From Balneolaceae bacterium (GTDB lineage Bacteria; Bacteroidota; Rhodothermia; Balneolales; Balneolaceae): 64,000 nt of DNA. Every line of letters starts with the position of its first letter. The first letter of the stretch is position 1. The translations under genes were made by a program, and so were the position numbers. The notes below the pieces were generated by a model. That model saw nothing but the letters and a program-made list of their open reading frames with translations. It did no database searches and was not told where the DNA came from. Positions 36,429 to 46,417 of this stretch are shown piece by piece. Where the stretch lies: assembly GCA_017640605.1 (NCBI GenBank), contig JAEPQH010000002.1, positions 186,001 to 250,000 on the forward strand. Reading direction: 5' to 3'.

Positions 36429-36887
36429 TTGATTTACCAAAGCTACTTAGAAACCCCTGTCGGATTTTTGAGAATCCTATCAAATGGAAGCGCCATTACC
36501 GAAATAAAATTTATGGATACCGATGGCCCCGAAGATCCGGATGTTCATACCGAATCTGCACGTACGCAATTGAAGGAATATTTTGACGGAAATCGCCATA
36601 CTTTTCAACTTGATTTAGAACCCGATGGCACCGAATTCGAACAAAAAGTTTGGGCTCATTTAAGTGACATTCAATGTGGTACTACCGTAAGTTATGGCCA
36701 AATAGCTGCCAAATTGGGCGATAAAAATAGTGCGCAAGCCGTGGGCTCGGCCAATGGAAAAAATCCAATTGCTGTTGTCATTCCTTGTCATCGTGTTATT
36801 GGCGCTAACAACGATTTAACCGGTTATGCCGGCGGAATAGAACGCAAAGAATGGCTGCTAAAACACGAAGGTGCCCTACTATTATAA
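36429..36887 (+). CDS. ogt: Methylated-DNA--protein-cysteine methyltransferase
   Basis: Removes alkyl groups from O6-alkylguanine by transfer to its own cysteine. The 152-residue protein has the acceptor motif I-P-C-H-R-V-I-G near residue 117 and the DNA-binding helix T-V-S-Y-G-Q-I-A-A-K-L-G. It lacks the Ada regulatory domain, so it is the Ogt type. TTG at 36429 is the start; no nearby in-frame ATG gives a full N-terminal domain. Confidence 0.92.
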   Translation: MIYQSYLETPVGFLRILSNGSAITEIKFMDTDGPEDPDVHTESARTQLKEYFDGNRHTFQLDLEPDGTEFEQKVWAHLSDIQCGTTVSYGQIAAKLGDKNSAQAVGSANGKNPIAVVIPCHRVIGANNDLTGYAGGIERKEWLLKHEGALLL

Positions 36888-36950
36888 AAAACTTTTACGC
36901 TGCCTCTCTCTCGGTTTTTTATACTTTCTTGCTCTAACTAATTTACTACT

Positions 36951-38534
36951 ATGAAAAAGGTTTTATCTGCTCTTCTAGTGATACTATTATCGGTATCTGT
37001 TAATGCTCAAATGGCTGATGCCCCGTCACGATCTGAAGGGGAAGGTCCCTTCGACCGATTAATTATTCGAGGTGTACACTTGATTGATGGAACAGGATCT
37101 CCGGCAACCGGACCTGTAGACATTGTAGTAGAAGGCAATAAAATAGCTCAGATCCGAACCGTTGGATATCCCGGTTTACCTATAAACGAATCGCGACGCC
37201 CACAAGCAGATGAGAATACTCGTGAAATTGATGCATCAGGCATGTATCTGTTACCCGGCTTCATCGACATGCACGCCCATACCGGAGGAAATGCGCAAGG
37301 AACTACACCTGATTATGTGAACAAACTATGGCTAGCTCATGGCATTACTACAATACGAGAACCGGGTTCGTTTAATGGAATGGATTGGACTATTCGTCAT
37401 CGTGAATTAAGCAAGAAGAATGAAATTACTGCGCCCAGAATCTCTGCGTGGATTGGCTTTGGCCAAGGTGCTGATGGTCCGATTATCAACGAAAAGCAAG
37501 CGCGAGATTGGGTGAAAATGATTGACGAGCGGGGTGCAGATGGAATCAAATTTTTTGGAGCATCTCCCGAAGTGTATGCTGCAGCCATTGATGAAGCGAA
37601 TAAACGTGGATTAGGAACCATGACACATCATGCACAAACTCGAGTAGTGTACAATAATGTATTACAATCCGCTCGGTTAGGACTTACCAGCATGACCCAT
37701 TGGTATGGCCTACCGGAAGCCATGTTTGATGACAAAATAATTCAGGATTACCCGCTCGATTACAATTACAATAACGAGCAACATCGATTTGAGGAAGCAG
37801 GTCGGCTTTGGGCACAAGCAGCAAAACCCGGTTCCGATACCTGGAATAATGTGATGGATGAACTGGTTGAACTGGACTTCACGATCAATCCAACATTTAC
37901 TATTTATGAAGCCAGCAGAAATTTGATGGCACAACGACGAGCCGAATGGCACGAAAAGTATACTCTACCCTCCTTGTGGAGATTTTATGCACCAAGCCGA
38001 ATATCACATGGTTCTTATTGGCTGGATTGGGGAACAGAACAAGAAATCGCCTGGAAAGAAAATTATCGCCTATGGATGCAATTTGTGAATGAGTTTAAAA
38101 ACAAAGGTGGCAGAGTAACTTTGGGCTCAGATGCCGGATACATCTATAAACTATACGGCTTTGCCTATATTCAGGAAATGGAAATGATGCGAGAAGCCGG
38201 TTTCCATCCCCTAGAAATCTTTCAATCTGCATCCTTAAAAGCAGCTGAAGTATTGGGTCGAGATCACGAATTGGGAACCATTGAAGTGGGCAAACTAGCT
38301 GATATGGTTCTTGTTGATGCAAACCCGATGGCGAATCTCAAAGTATTGTATGGAACCGGTGCAATATTTGTCGATGAAGAAAATAATGTAAAGCGTCATG
38401 GAGGAATTGCTTACACCATAAAAGATGGAATCATTTTTGATGCCAAACAACTACTCCGCGACGTTGAAAAGATGGTAGAAGCCGCTAAAGCCGAAGAAAA
38501 CTTTACGATTACACAGCCCGGCCTCGACTATTAA
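36951..38534 (+). CDS. Exported metal-dependent amidohydrolase
   Basis: A 527-residue amidohydrolase-superfamily protein with signal peptide (MKKVLSALLVILLSVSVNAQ). The metal-binding motif is F-I-D-M-H-A-H-T-G-G near residue 105; further His in T-H-H-A-Q and T-H-W, and the metal/catalytic Asp in G-S-D-A-G-Y. C-terminal G-T-I-E-V-G-K-L-A-D-M-V-L-V-D closes the composite beta domain. The substrate is unknown: imidazolonepropionase-like and prolidase-like enzymes share this layout. Periplasmic location is expected. Confidence 0.85.
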   Translation: MKKVLSALLVILLSVSVNAQMADAPSRSEGEGPFDRLIIRGVHLIDGTGSPATGPVDIVVEGNKIAQIRTVGYPGLPINESRRPQADENTREIDASGMYLLPGFIDMHAHTGGNAQGTTPDYVNKLWLAHGITTIREPGSFNGMDWTIRHRELSKKNEITAPRISAWIGFGQGADGPIINEKQARDWVKMIDERGADGIKFFGASPEVYAAAIDEANKRGLGTMTHHAQTRVVYNNVLQSARLGLTSMTHWYGLPEAMFDDKIIQDYPLDYNYNNEQHRFEEAGRLWAQAAKPGSDTWNNVMDELVELDFTINPTFTIYEASRNLMAQRRAEWHEKYTLPSLWRFYAPSRISHGSYWLDWGTEQEIAWKENYRLWMQFVNEFKNKGGRVTLGSDAGYIYKLYGFAYIQEMEMMREAGFHPLEIFQSASLKAAEVLGRDHELGTIEVGKLADMVLVDANPMANLKVLYGTGAIFVDEENNVKRHGGIAYTIKDGIIFDAKQLLRDVEKMVEAAKAEENFTITQPGLDY

Positions 38535-38577
38535 TCATTTTCATATAATCAAACTCAACTATTTATTATTATTCATC

Positions 38578-39030
38578 ATGAGAACACTATTCATTGGGGT
38601 ATTTTTTGTACTGATTTCAACATCAACAAAAGCCCAAGTAGAGGGATTTTCACTTGGAGGCGATATCGTAGAACAACAAATTTCTGCCGAGTACACTGTA
38701 TCTGAACGAGTAACCGCCCGTTTAGATGTTGGCTTTGAAATATCAGACGTAAGCTTCTTTTCTTTTAGTCCATTTCTTCTTTTTCAAAAGATCGACAATG
38801 CCGTAAATATTGGCGATGCCGGTGTTATGACCCCCTATCATGGTCCGGGCTTAGTAATTGTTGTGGGTGATGTAGAAACGGTGGTTGCCGCGGAATTTGT
38901 TTGGGGATTAGAATTCGACATTAACGACATGCCGTTCGAGGTATTTATTGATGCAGGTCCATATATCCAATTTGACCCAACCTCGGCCGTTGCACTTTCT
39001 AGTTCGTTCGGTGTTCGCTACAAATTTTAA
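38578..39030 (+). CDS. Hypothetical exported beta-rich protein
   Basis: A 150-residue protein with signal peptide ending S-T-K-A-Q. The mature part alternates polar and hydrophobic residues in about eight strands and ends G-V-R-Y-K-F, a typical outer-membrane beta-signal, so a small barrel is likely. No family recognised. It follows the amidohydrolase by 43 bp and precedes the PepSY gene by 22 bp. Confidence 0.7.
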   Translation: MRTLFIGVFFVLISTSTKAQVEGFSLGGDIVEQQISAEYTVSERVTARLDVGFEISDVSFFSFSPFLLFQKIDNAVNIGDAGVMTPYHGPGLVIVVGDVETVVAAEFVWGLEFDINDMPFEVFIDAGPYIQFDPTSAVALSSSFGVRYKF

Positions 39031-39052
39031 GAGATTTATTCGCTAGATAATC

Positions 39053-39613
39053 ATGAAGTGGCACGCCCGCAGAGACTCACGTAAAATTCATCGTATTGGC
39101 GCAATTATTGTAGCCATCCCTTTTCTAATTGTGCTGGTTACCGGCTTATTATTGCAGGTAAAAAAAGATGTTGCCTGGATACAGCCAAAATCCCAAACCG
39201 GTGTGGCTACTGTTCCCACAATTTCTTTTGATGAAATCTTAGAGATCACAAAAACAGTGCCTGAAGCGGAAGTAACAGACTGGGAAGACATCGACCGTTT
39301 AGATGTTCGCCCTGATAAAGGAATTGTTAAAGTGCGAGCCGTTAATCACTGGGAAATCCAAATTGACACCCAGAATGGTGATATTCTTCAAGTTGAATAT
39401 CGAAGGTCGGACATTATCGAAGCCATGCACGATGGATCCTGGTTTGCCGATGCTGCCAAGTATTGGATATTTTTACCTGCAGGTATCATCGTTCTTATTT
39501 TGTGGATTACGGGGGTTTACATGTATTTCATACCCGCTTTGAATAAGAGAAGAAATGCAAAACGAATGGCTGATATAAAGACGAAATCGGTAGATGATGA
39601 AAGTGCTTTGTGA
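39053..39613 (+). CDS. PepSY-associated transmembrane protein
   Basis: A 186-residue inner-membrane protein with helices at about residues 15-37 and 137-160 and a PepSY-like periplasmic domain between (I-Q-I-D-T-Q-N-G-D-I-L-Q-V-E-Y-R-R-S-D). R-K-I-H-R-I-G-A at the first helix and the M-H-D-G-S-W-F motif before the second are typical of the short PepSY-TM proteins, some linked to iron uptake or ferric reduction. No such partner is adjacent, so the role is open. Confidence 0.82.
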   Translation: MKWHARRDSRKIHRIGAIIVAIPFLIVLVTGLLLQVKKDVAWIQPKSQTGVATVPTISFDEILEITKTVPEAEVTDWEDIDRLDVRPDKGIVKVRAVNHWEIQIDTQNGDILQVEYRRSDIIEAMHDGSWFADAAKYWIFLPAGIIVLILWITGVYMYFIPALNKRRNAKRMADIKTKSVDDESAL

Positions 39614-39689
39614 GGTTTGCATCGCATTTGAGCTTCGTAGTTTCTAATAACTCTCTTAGTTACAAGAACGGCTGATCTAGTATAGTTTT

Positions 39690-39749
39690 TTTGTAGAAAA
39701 AGAGATAATTCAGTTATTTTGATCATAATGGTCATAAGTCAATGATCAT
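39690..39749 (+). promoter_or_regulatory. Candidate promoter and TGATCAT operator cluster upstream of the GH81 gene
   Basis: TTTG at 39690-39693 and TATTTTG at 39715-39721 resemble a -33/-7 pair. Three TGNTCAT units follow at 39720-39726, 39729-39735 and 39743-39749, the last inside the perfect palindrome AATGATCATT (39741-39750). The cluster lies 68-97 bp before the ATG at 39817. Confidence 0.4.
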
Positions 39750-39816
39750 TTCTCTTATCTTATTTCGTAATCACCTCGGTGATATTTACTCGCTCAAACG
39801 TTTTAGCCTCAATACT

Positions 39817-42800
39817 ATGAAAAAATATCTCAGATCGGTATCTGTTTTCGTACTCACTTTATTCGTTTTGTTTTTAGGGTTGGATCCTGTAATTGCTCAA
39901 AATGTAACAGTAGGTGAAGGCAGTTACACAACTGCTTACCCAGAAGGCAGAAGTTTGCCGAAGGGTGCTGATGAACAATTAATTACACCTAGAATATCTT
40001 CCGAATTTAATCAACTTATCCAAACTAATGATTATTGGAGTAATCTGATTTACCCTTACTCAGGTTCAGATTTTTTAAATTTGGTAACTGCACATCCTAT
40101 TGCCATTGAATCGGATGAAAATGGATTTAACGTTGGCTATTCGGTTTTAGTAAATACCACCGACGTGGATTATCAATTTGCACCACTAAATACAATACAA
40201 GTTGGTATTGCAGGCTTAACAGCAACAAATGTTTCAGCTCATTCTTACGGCGATTGGACTTTTTCAGCAAAAAAAGAGTACGGCAATGCCTCGCTAATAG
40301 CCACCACAGGCCATGGGTTGCCTTATACTTTTTTTGAAGTATCTGGTGGTGATATTCAGATTTCATCTGCTTCTGATTTTACAGTCTGGCATAATGTTGA
40401 TGAAGTAATTGGCCTTTCTATAAATGGAATGCATTATGCACTTTTTGCTCCATCAGGTTCCGTTTGGTCAGGTTCGGAGGTTCTAACATCATCGTTGAAT
40501 GGCAAAGGATTCGTTTCGGTAGCCGTATTACCAGATTCTACTTCCGAAACTCTAGAATTTTACCGTAAACATGCTTACGCGCAGGTAATAAATAGTACCG
40601 TAGAGTGGCAATACGATGAATCATCTGCTCAGCTAACCAGTACTTTTTCTTATCAAACAGTGCTAAGAGATTCTGCGGCCGGTAATGTAGATTATACATT
40701 AACAGCACTTTATCGGCATCAATGGCTGAATACAGATGCTGTACTGTCAGGATACTCATATGCCTCGCCTCGGGGGGAAATGAAAGTATTTTCCGGAAAT
40801 ACATTTTCAACTGTAAATACATTTTCGGGAATCCTGCCTGCCCTTCCAGATCTTGGTGATTATGACCGGCTTCAACTTTTGGATTTTGTAAAACAGGTTG
40901 CTACCGAACGGTTGCCCGTAGATGATACCTACAATAATGGTAAACAAATGGGACGTTTTGCCGAAGTGATTCATATTGCAGATCAGTTAGGAGCAATAAA
41001 TGAACGCGATTATTTGCTGGATGAACTGAAACTTAGATTAGAAAGCTGGTTTACTGCGGGTGGAGATCAACAATATTATTACAACGATACTTGGAATGTG
41101 TTACATGGTTATCCCGGAAGCTTTGGATCAAATTCTGAAATCAATGATCATCACTTTCATTCTGCGTATGCAATAAAAGCAGCCGCAACCATAGCCCAAT
41201 ACGACAGCGTTTGGGCTTCCAAAGATAATTGGGGTGGAATGGTAAATTTACTAATCCGAGACGCTAACAATTGGGAGCGTGAAGATGAGATGTTTCCTTT
41301 TTTAAGAAATTTCGATGCATACGCGGGCCATGCCTGGGCATCGGGTCATGGTGATTTTAATTTCGATGGCATACGACCCGGCAATAATCAGGAATCGAGT
41401 TCCGAATCTATGAACTTTGCCACCGCATCCATTCTTTGGGGTGAACTAACCAATCAAAAAGAAATTCGTGATCTGGGAATTTTCCTTTATACCAACGAAA
41501 ATGAAGCCATTGATCAATATTGGTTTGATGTTGATAATGAAGTATTTCCTGAAAGCTTTCCTAAAAAGGCGGTTGGTAGAGTTTGGAGCGCAACTGCTGA
41601 TCATAATACTTGGTTTGGTAGTGATCCCGAGTTTATACATGGAATAAACCTTCTACCAATTAATGCCGGCTCATTCTACTTAGGTAAGCATCCTAATTAT
41701 ATCATGGAGAATTACAACGAGGTAGTTGCTGAAAGAGGTGGGCAGCCTATACACTGGAAAGATGTTTTCTGGCAATATCTTTCAATGTCGGATGCAGATT
41801 TAGCTCTTTCTTATTACAACGCCGACATAAATTACAACCCCTTTGATGGTGAATCGCGCGCGCATACATTGCACTGGTTGTACAACATGAAAAAAATGGG
41901 GCATTACAACTCAGAAATTACAGCAGATGTGCCACTTTATGCCGTGTTTGTAAACTCCAATAACGATACCACCTACACCGCTTATAATGCAAACCTTGTA
42001 GAAAAACTCGTTACCTTTTCTGATGGATTTACGATGTTGATTCCAGGGCAGGAAATGAAAACTTATCATACTGCTGAAATTGGTTCCATAATCCCTCCCG
42101 CTCCTATTCCTTTATTTGACGCAGAAAAAGTGATGTCAGTTTTCAGTGATAGCTACGCAAACTTTGTTGGAGTTGAGTTAGATCCGGAAATAGGACAAGC
42201 AACCGAAGCTTCCATAGTGGTATTTGAAGGAAATAATACGTTGAAGTTGGATAATTTTGATTTCCATCAACTAGACCTTCAAGCACCAATAAACATAATT
42301 TCGCGAGATAGCTTACATTTTGATGTATACACTGAAGAATCGGTAGAAATTCAAATACGTTTAGTAAGTAGTGACGAATCTGATGCACGCTTTACTTTTA
42401 ATTTTCCGGCAAATGAGTGGATATCAACCTCGTTAGCTTTACATGCGCTCTCAGATTCCATTGATTTGGGTAACTTATCACAGATTTATTTTTCCGGTTC
42501 TGGAACCGTCTACCTCGATAATATTTTCTTCAGTGGAGATAATCCGGTGGTTTTTAGTCCAACATCTGCAGCACCGGATCCGATTGTTGATCCAATTGAT
42601 GTGATCTCCATTTTTAGTGATTCATATAACAACATCGAAATAGCTGATTTTAATCCAGACTGGCAGCAACAAACAGAGGTTTCTATCATTGAAATTGAAG
42701 GGAACCAAACACTAAAGTATTCCAATCTAAATTATCAAGGTACTGCATTCGAAAATCCAACCGATGTATCCGATATGGACTGGTTTCATTTAGATTATTG

Positions 42801-43842
42801 GACAAATAATTCATCTGAATTAAAAATATATCTAATTAGCCCCGGCCCAAACGAAATCGACTATGAGATAACCGTAAATCAAAACAGTTGGCAAAGTATA
42901 GATATTCCACTTACCGAATTTTCGAGTGTAGTTGACCTCACTCAGGTTTTTCAGTTAAAAATTGAGGGCAACGGTACCATTTATTTGGATAATCTTTATT
43001 TCGCAAAAGCGCCTGATCTTTCGGTAGCTCCAACTCCGGTGCATGATTCAACAAAAGTTGTTTCACTCTTCAGTGATCACTACCAGAATATAGTCGTAGA
43101 TACATGGTCAGCTCCATGGGATCAAGCAAATGTAGAGGACGTTGTTGTAAGCGGTGATAATATGAAGTTATTCACAGATGTGAATTTTGCAGGTATTGAG
43201 TTTTTTCGAACCGATCAAATAGATGGTACTAACTTAACCCATTTACATTTTGATATGTGGACTGCCGACGCCATCGACAGTACCACAAATTTCAAAGTAA
43301 AACTCGTCGACTTTGGTGCTAATGGCTCGTTCGGTGGTGGCGATGATGTTGAACATGAACTTACTTTTGATAAGAGTAACATAAATGGATTTGAGTCTAA
43401 ATCATGGATTAGTTTCGATATTCCACTCACCGACTTTGAAAATATGACCACCAGAGCCAATCTGTCACAGCTTTTGTTCGTTTCTAGAAGTGGCATCGAC
43501 GATTTTTACATGGATAATTTGTATTTCTATCAAGGCGATGCAACAAATGCTTTTGAAGCAACACCCTTAACGATTCCTAATACCATACATCTGCAACAGA
43601 ATTACCCAAACCCCTTTAACCCCACTACAACCATAGGGTTTAGCATACCTAAAACACAGTATATCGAGTTATCAATTTATAATTCGATTGGTCAACAAGT
43701 TGCGACTTTGGTAAATGGAGAGTTATCGGCAGGTTCATATAATTTAAATTGGGAAGCCGGTAGTTATTCAAGTGGCATATATTTTTATCAATTGCGCACA
43801 AATGAGGGAATTTTCACCAAACAAATGCTCTTAATCAAATGA
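39817..43842 (+). CDS. Secreted GH81 endo-beta-1,3-glucanase with three C-terminal modules and a T9SS sorting tail
   Basis: A 1341-residue laminarinase-type enzyme. Signal peptide from MKKYLRSVSVFVLTLFVLFL (start 39817 chosen over a frame 25 codons longer). The GH81 domain covers about residues 30-750; catalytic blocks are N-D-H-H-F-H-S-A-Y (acid Asp) and N-N-Q-E-S-S-S-E-S (base Glu near residue 525), plus D-A-Y-A-G-H-A-W-A-S-G. Three related modules of about 145 residues start near 770, 929 and 1080, each opening V-x-S-x-F-S-D and closing Y-L/M-D-N-L/I-Y/F-F, resembling galactose-binding jelly rolls. A type A T9SS sorting domain (1256-1341) contains N-Y-P-N-P-F-N-P-T-T and ends K-Q-M-L-L-I-K. 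The product should reach the cell surface or medium. Confidence 0.92.
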   Translation: MKKYLRSVSVFVLTLFVLFLGLDPVIAQNVTVGEGSYTTAYPEGRSLPKGADEQLITPRISSEFNQLIQTNDYWSNLIYPYSGSDFLNLVTAHPIAIESDENGFNVGYSVLVNTTDVDYQFAPLNTIQVGIAGLTATNVSAHSYGDWTFSAKKEYGNASLIATTGHGLPYTFFEVSGGDIQISSASDFTVWHNVDEVIGLSINGMHYALFAPSGSVWSGSEVLTSSLNGKGFVSVAVLPDSTSETLEFYRKHAYAQVINSTVEWQYDESSAQLTSTFSYQTVLRDSAAGNVDYTLTALYRHQWLNTDAVLSGYSYASPRGEMKVFSGNTFSTVNTFSGILPALPDLGDYDRLQLLDFVKQVATERLPVDDTYNNGKQMGRFAEVIHIADQLGAINERDYLLDELKLRLESWFTAGGDQQYYYNDTWNVLHGYPGSFGSNSEINDHHFHSAYAIKAAATIAQYDSVWASKDNWGGMVNLLIRDANNWEREDEMFPFLRNFDAYAGHAWASGHGDFNFDGIRPGNNQESSSESMNFATASILWGELTNQKEIRDLGIFLYTNENEAIDQYWFDVDNEVFPESFPKKAVGRVWSATADHNTWFGSDPEFIHGINLLPINAGSFYLGKHPNYIMENYNEVVAERGGQPIHWKDVFWQYLSMSDADLALSYYNADINYNPFDGESRAHTLHWLYNMKKMGHYNSEITADVPLYAVFVNSNNDTTYTAYNANLVEKLVTFSDGFTMLIPGQEMKTYHTAEIGSIIPPAPIPLFDAEKVMSVFSDSYANFVGVELDPEIGQATEASIVVFEGNNTLKLDNFDFHQLDLQAPINIISRDSLHFDVYTEESVEIQIRLVSSDESDARFTFNFPANEWISTSLALHALSDSIDLGNLSQIYFSGSGTVYLDNIFFSGDNPVVFSPTSAAPDPIVDPIDVISIFSDSYNNIEIADFNPDWQQQTEVSIIEIEGNQTLKYSNLNYQGTAFENPTDVSDMDWFHLDYWTNNSSELKIYLISPGPNEIDYEITVNQNSWQSIDIPLTEFSSVVDLTQVFQLKIEGNGTIYLDNLYFAKAPDLSVAPTPVHDSTKVVSLFSDHYQNIVVDTWSAPWDQANVEDVVVSGDNMKLFTDVNFAGIEFFRTDQIDGTNLTHLHFDMWTADAIDSTTNFKVKLVDFGANGSFGGGDDVEHELTFDKSNINGFESKSWISFDIPLTDFENMTTRANLSQLLFVSRSGIDDFYMDNLYFYQGDATNAFEATPLTIPNTIHLQQNYPNPFNPTTTIGFSIPKTQYIELSIYNSIGQQVATLVNGELSAGSYNLNWEAGSYSSGIYFYQLRTNEGIFTKQMLLIK

Positions 43843-43933
43843 CTTTATCAAGGTAATGCCTGATAGTATACGTAAATAGTGCCCGTTGCTGTTTTCTGTT
43901 ATTATCTATTAATTCAGAGTAATTTTAAAGTAT

Positions 43934-44626
43934 ATGATGTTATTAGTTCTATTTGCGTTGTGTTGCACAATACTACCCCATCAACTACCTGACAATGATT
44001 CCAATAACTTTTTGCATGTTTCCTTAACATCAGGCAGTATCACAGGCATTGTTCAACTTTCCACAAAACCGCGAGGTGTTCGTTCGGGCGGTGGATTATA
44101 TGGTCGATCTTCCAGAAACACTTCAAATACAGTAACTAACGATTCTGTGTTGGTTATTTTATCCGGAGATGCTAAAAATGAAATTAGAACTGATGATTAT
44201 GCCATATTGAATCAATTTGATCGAAAGTTTCAACCGGGCATACTTCCTATCCAATTAGGGCAAACGGTCCGTATTACAAACTCCGATCCGGTTTACCACA
44301 ATGTTTTTAGCCTTACGAGTCCGCACAAATTTGATGTGGGGCGACGACCAAAAGGCGAGCACTACGATGTGACCTTTGAAAAACCCGGGATGGTAGACGT
44401 GTTTTGTGATATCCACTCAAATATGCATGCCATCATTTATGTACTACCTCCTGATGCCATCCAATGGAAAAAAATCGCAAACGGAGAGCAGTTTCAGTTT
44501 GATGGTGTATCCGAAGGTGCCTATTCGCTTACATTCTTTGCAATGGGATATTCTGAGGAACAACGGAATGTAACCATCACCTCCGATGAAACTGCTGATG
44601 CCGGCATCATTACTTTGAATCCCTGA
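43934..44626 (+). CDS. Exported plastocyanin-like cupredoxin
   Basis: A 230-residue protein with a short hydrophobic export signal (residues 1-20). A type 1 copper domain spans about residues 70-185: His122 (V-Y-H-N-V-F), Cys158, His161 and Met164 in F-C-D-I-H-S-N-M-H. A small beta domain follows (about 185-230). Similar proteins are annotated as methylamine-utilisation-like. The Met/His-rich site suits electron transfer or copper sensing in the periplasm. It ends 2 bp before the cyclase gene, so the two are almost certainly one operon. Confidence 0.85.
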   Translation: MMLLVLFALCCTILPHQLPDNDSNNFLHVSLTSGSITGIVQLSTKPRGVRSGGGLYGRSSRNTSNTVTNDSVLVILSGDAKNEIRTDDYAILNQFDRKFQPGILPIQLGQTVRITNSDPVYHNVFSLTSPHKFDVGRRPKGEHYDVTFEKPGMVDVFCDIHSNMHAIIYVLPPDAIQWKKIANGEQFQFDGVSEGAYSLTFFAMGYSEEQRNVTITSDETADAGIITLNP

Positions 44627-44628
44627 TT

Positions 44629-46410
44629 ATGGATAATAAGTTTCTAAGTCTGCGATGGAAAATACTTGCCGGATTTGTAGGCTTGGTGGCTGTTATTGTA
44701 ATTGCCCTGCTTTTGAGTTTAGGTTCCTTGGTAGAGCACCGCATTCGCGAAGATATTGACCAAAATTTTGTGGAAGCTGGTCGTGTATTCGAGCGTATTC
44801 AGGAAATTCGATTTCGGCAACTTCGGCAAACTGCTCTCTTACTCGCAGAAACACCCAGTTTGAAAGCTGCCATCACAACAGCAGATACAAACACCGTAAA
44901 TGATATAATTCGCGAAGATTTACTTCCTCTACTCGATTTTGATCCTATCATACCCGATTCGTTGCTACCGGAATCTTTTTTCAGCAATCCTGATTCTGCG
45001 GGTATACTGATTATCGCTGATAATCTCGGTAAGCCATTGGGTCGACTTTCCTCATCGCCTCTGCCCTCTTTTTCGATCGCAGATAGAGCGGGCGTTACCG
45101 AAGCTCTAAACGGAGTTTTTCCGGAACAATCATTTATTTGGGCAGAAAATGGACGTTATTTTAACGTTATCACCATGCCCATTTTTACACGATTCAATTT
45201 ATTAGGTACGGTTAGCTTCGGGTTACCGATCCGGCAAGAAGAGGCCAATCAATTGGCGAATGATATTGGAATGGATGTACTCTTTTTTGTGGATGATGCC
45301 ATGATCGCTGATACTTTCAACAATTTATCTGCCGGTGATCAAACTTCCCTCGAGCAGAGCATTCACACATCTAGTTTTGGAGTGTTGCAACAAAATAGTG
45401 CCGTTACTTCTGAAATATCCATCAATCAAGAACAGTGGTTAATTTATTTGGCTCCAATGTTCAATGAAAACAGGTCTTTTTCAGGGATAAAAGGCTATTT
45501 CGGAATCGCTAAATCGTTGGATGAAGCCCTCCTTCCGCTTCAAAATCTTCAACTATTGATTTTTGGAATTGGAATATTAGCCATAATTGCAGCGCTGGGA
45601 ATTAGCGTACTTATCACTAATAAAATCACTCGCCCTATCGATCTTTTGGTTGAGGGAGTATTACGGGTTGAAAAAGAAGATTTTAGTCGGCAAGTCCCCG
45701 TTACAACACAGGACGAAATCGGGAAACTTACCGCTGCCTTCAATCATCTGGTAGAAAATCTTCAAGAGCGATTGTTGATGCTCAAGTTTGTGTCGACAGC
45801 AACACTCGACGCCATCAAAAAAGATTTAACCCGAATTGAACCCGGTGGCGAACGCAGAGATATCACTGTTTTCTTTTCCGATATCCGTGGCTTTACCGCC
45901 TGGAGCGAACAACACACGCCTGAGCAAGTGATCGATATGCTGAATAACTTGCTGAGCTTTCAAGCAGAAATAGTGCAAGAATTAGGTGGTGATGTCGACA
46001 AATTTGTAGGTGATGAATTGGTAGCCGTGTTTCAAGGTCCTAAGAAAGAACAACTGGCTGTGCAGGCTGCAATCCGGATACAAGAGCAATTACCTAAGAT
46101 GTTAGGAAAAGGACAAGATAATCTGGCTGTGGGAATTGGAATCAACTCAGGCGAAGTAGTAATGGGTGCAATGGGTAGCGAGAATCGAATGGATTATACA
46201 GTATTGGGCACAACGGTAAATTTAGGAGCTCGTTTATGTTCGGCTGCCATCAAACATCAGATATTAATTTCTGAAACTGTGTATTTACATCTTGAACGCA
46301 AGATTAAAGCTCAGAAGTTGGAGTCTATTACGGTAAAAGGAATTTCCCAACCGGTACAGATTTATGAAATTGAGTGGGATAAACAACCCGAACCCAAAGA
46401 AACAGAATAG
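44629..46410 (+). CDS. Membrane-bound class III adenylate cyclase with periplasmic sensor and HAMP
   Basis: A 593-residue sensor cyclase. Helix at about 10-31, periplasmic Cache-like domain (about 35-300), second helix at about 305-328, HAMP (about 330-382), a short linker helix, and a class III cyclase domain (about 405-590). Metal Asp residues are D418 in F-F-S-D-I-R-G-F-T and D462 in K-F-V-G-D-E; K458 and the Asp of M-D-Y-T-V-L-G are the ATP-type specificity pair; T-V-N-L-G-A-R-L holds the transition-state Asn and Arg. It should therefore make cAMP in response to a periplasmic signal. Location between a cupredoxin and a porin suggests a redox or copper input. Confidence 0.9.
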   Translation: MDNKFLSLRWKILAGFVGLVAVIVIALLLSLGSLVEHRIREDIDQNFVEAGRVFERIQEIRFRQLRQTALLLAETPSLKAAITTADTNTVNDIIREDLLPLLDFDPIIPDSLLPESFFSNPDSAGILIIADNLGKPLGRLSSSPLPSFSIADRAGVTEALNGVFPEQSFIWAENGRYFNVITMPIFTRFNLLGTVSFGLPIRQEEANQLANDIGMDVLFFVDDAMIADTFNNLSAGDQTSLEQSIHTSSFGVLQQNSAVTSEISINQEQWLIYLAPMFNENRSFSGIKGYFGIAKSLDEALLPLQNLQLLIFGIGILAIIAALGISVLITNKITRPIDLLVEGVLRVEKEDFSRQVPVTTQDEIGKLTAAFNHLVENLQERLLMLKFVSTATLDAIKKDLTRIEPGGERRDITVFFSDIRGFTAWSEQHTPEQVIDMLNNLLSFQAEIVQELGGDVDKFVGDELVAVFQGPKKEQLAVQAAIRIQEQLPKMLGKGQDNLAVGIGINSGEVVMGAMGSENRMDYTVLGTTVNLGARLCSAAIKHQILISETVYLHLERKIKAQKLESITVKGISQPVQIYEIEWDKQPEPKETE

Positions 46411-46417
46411 AAATCGT

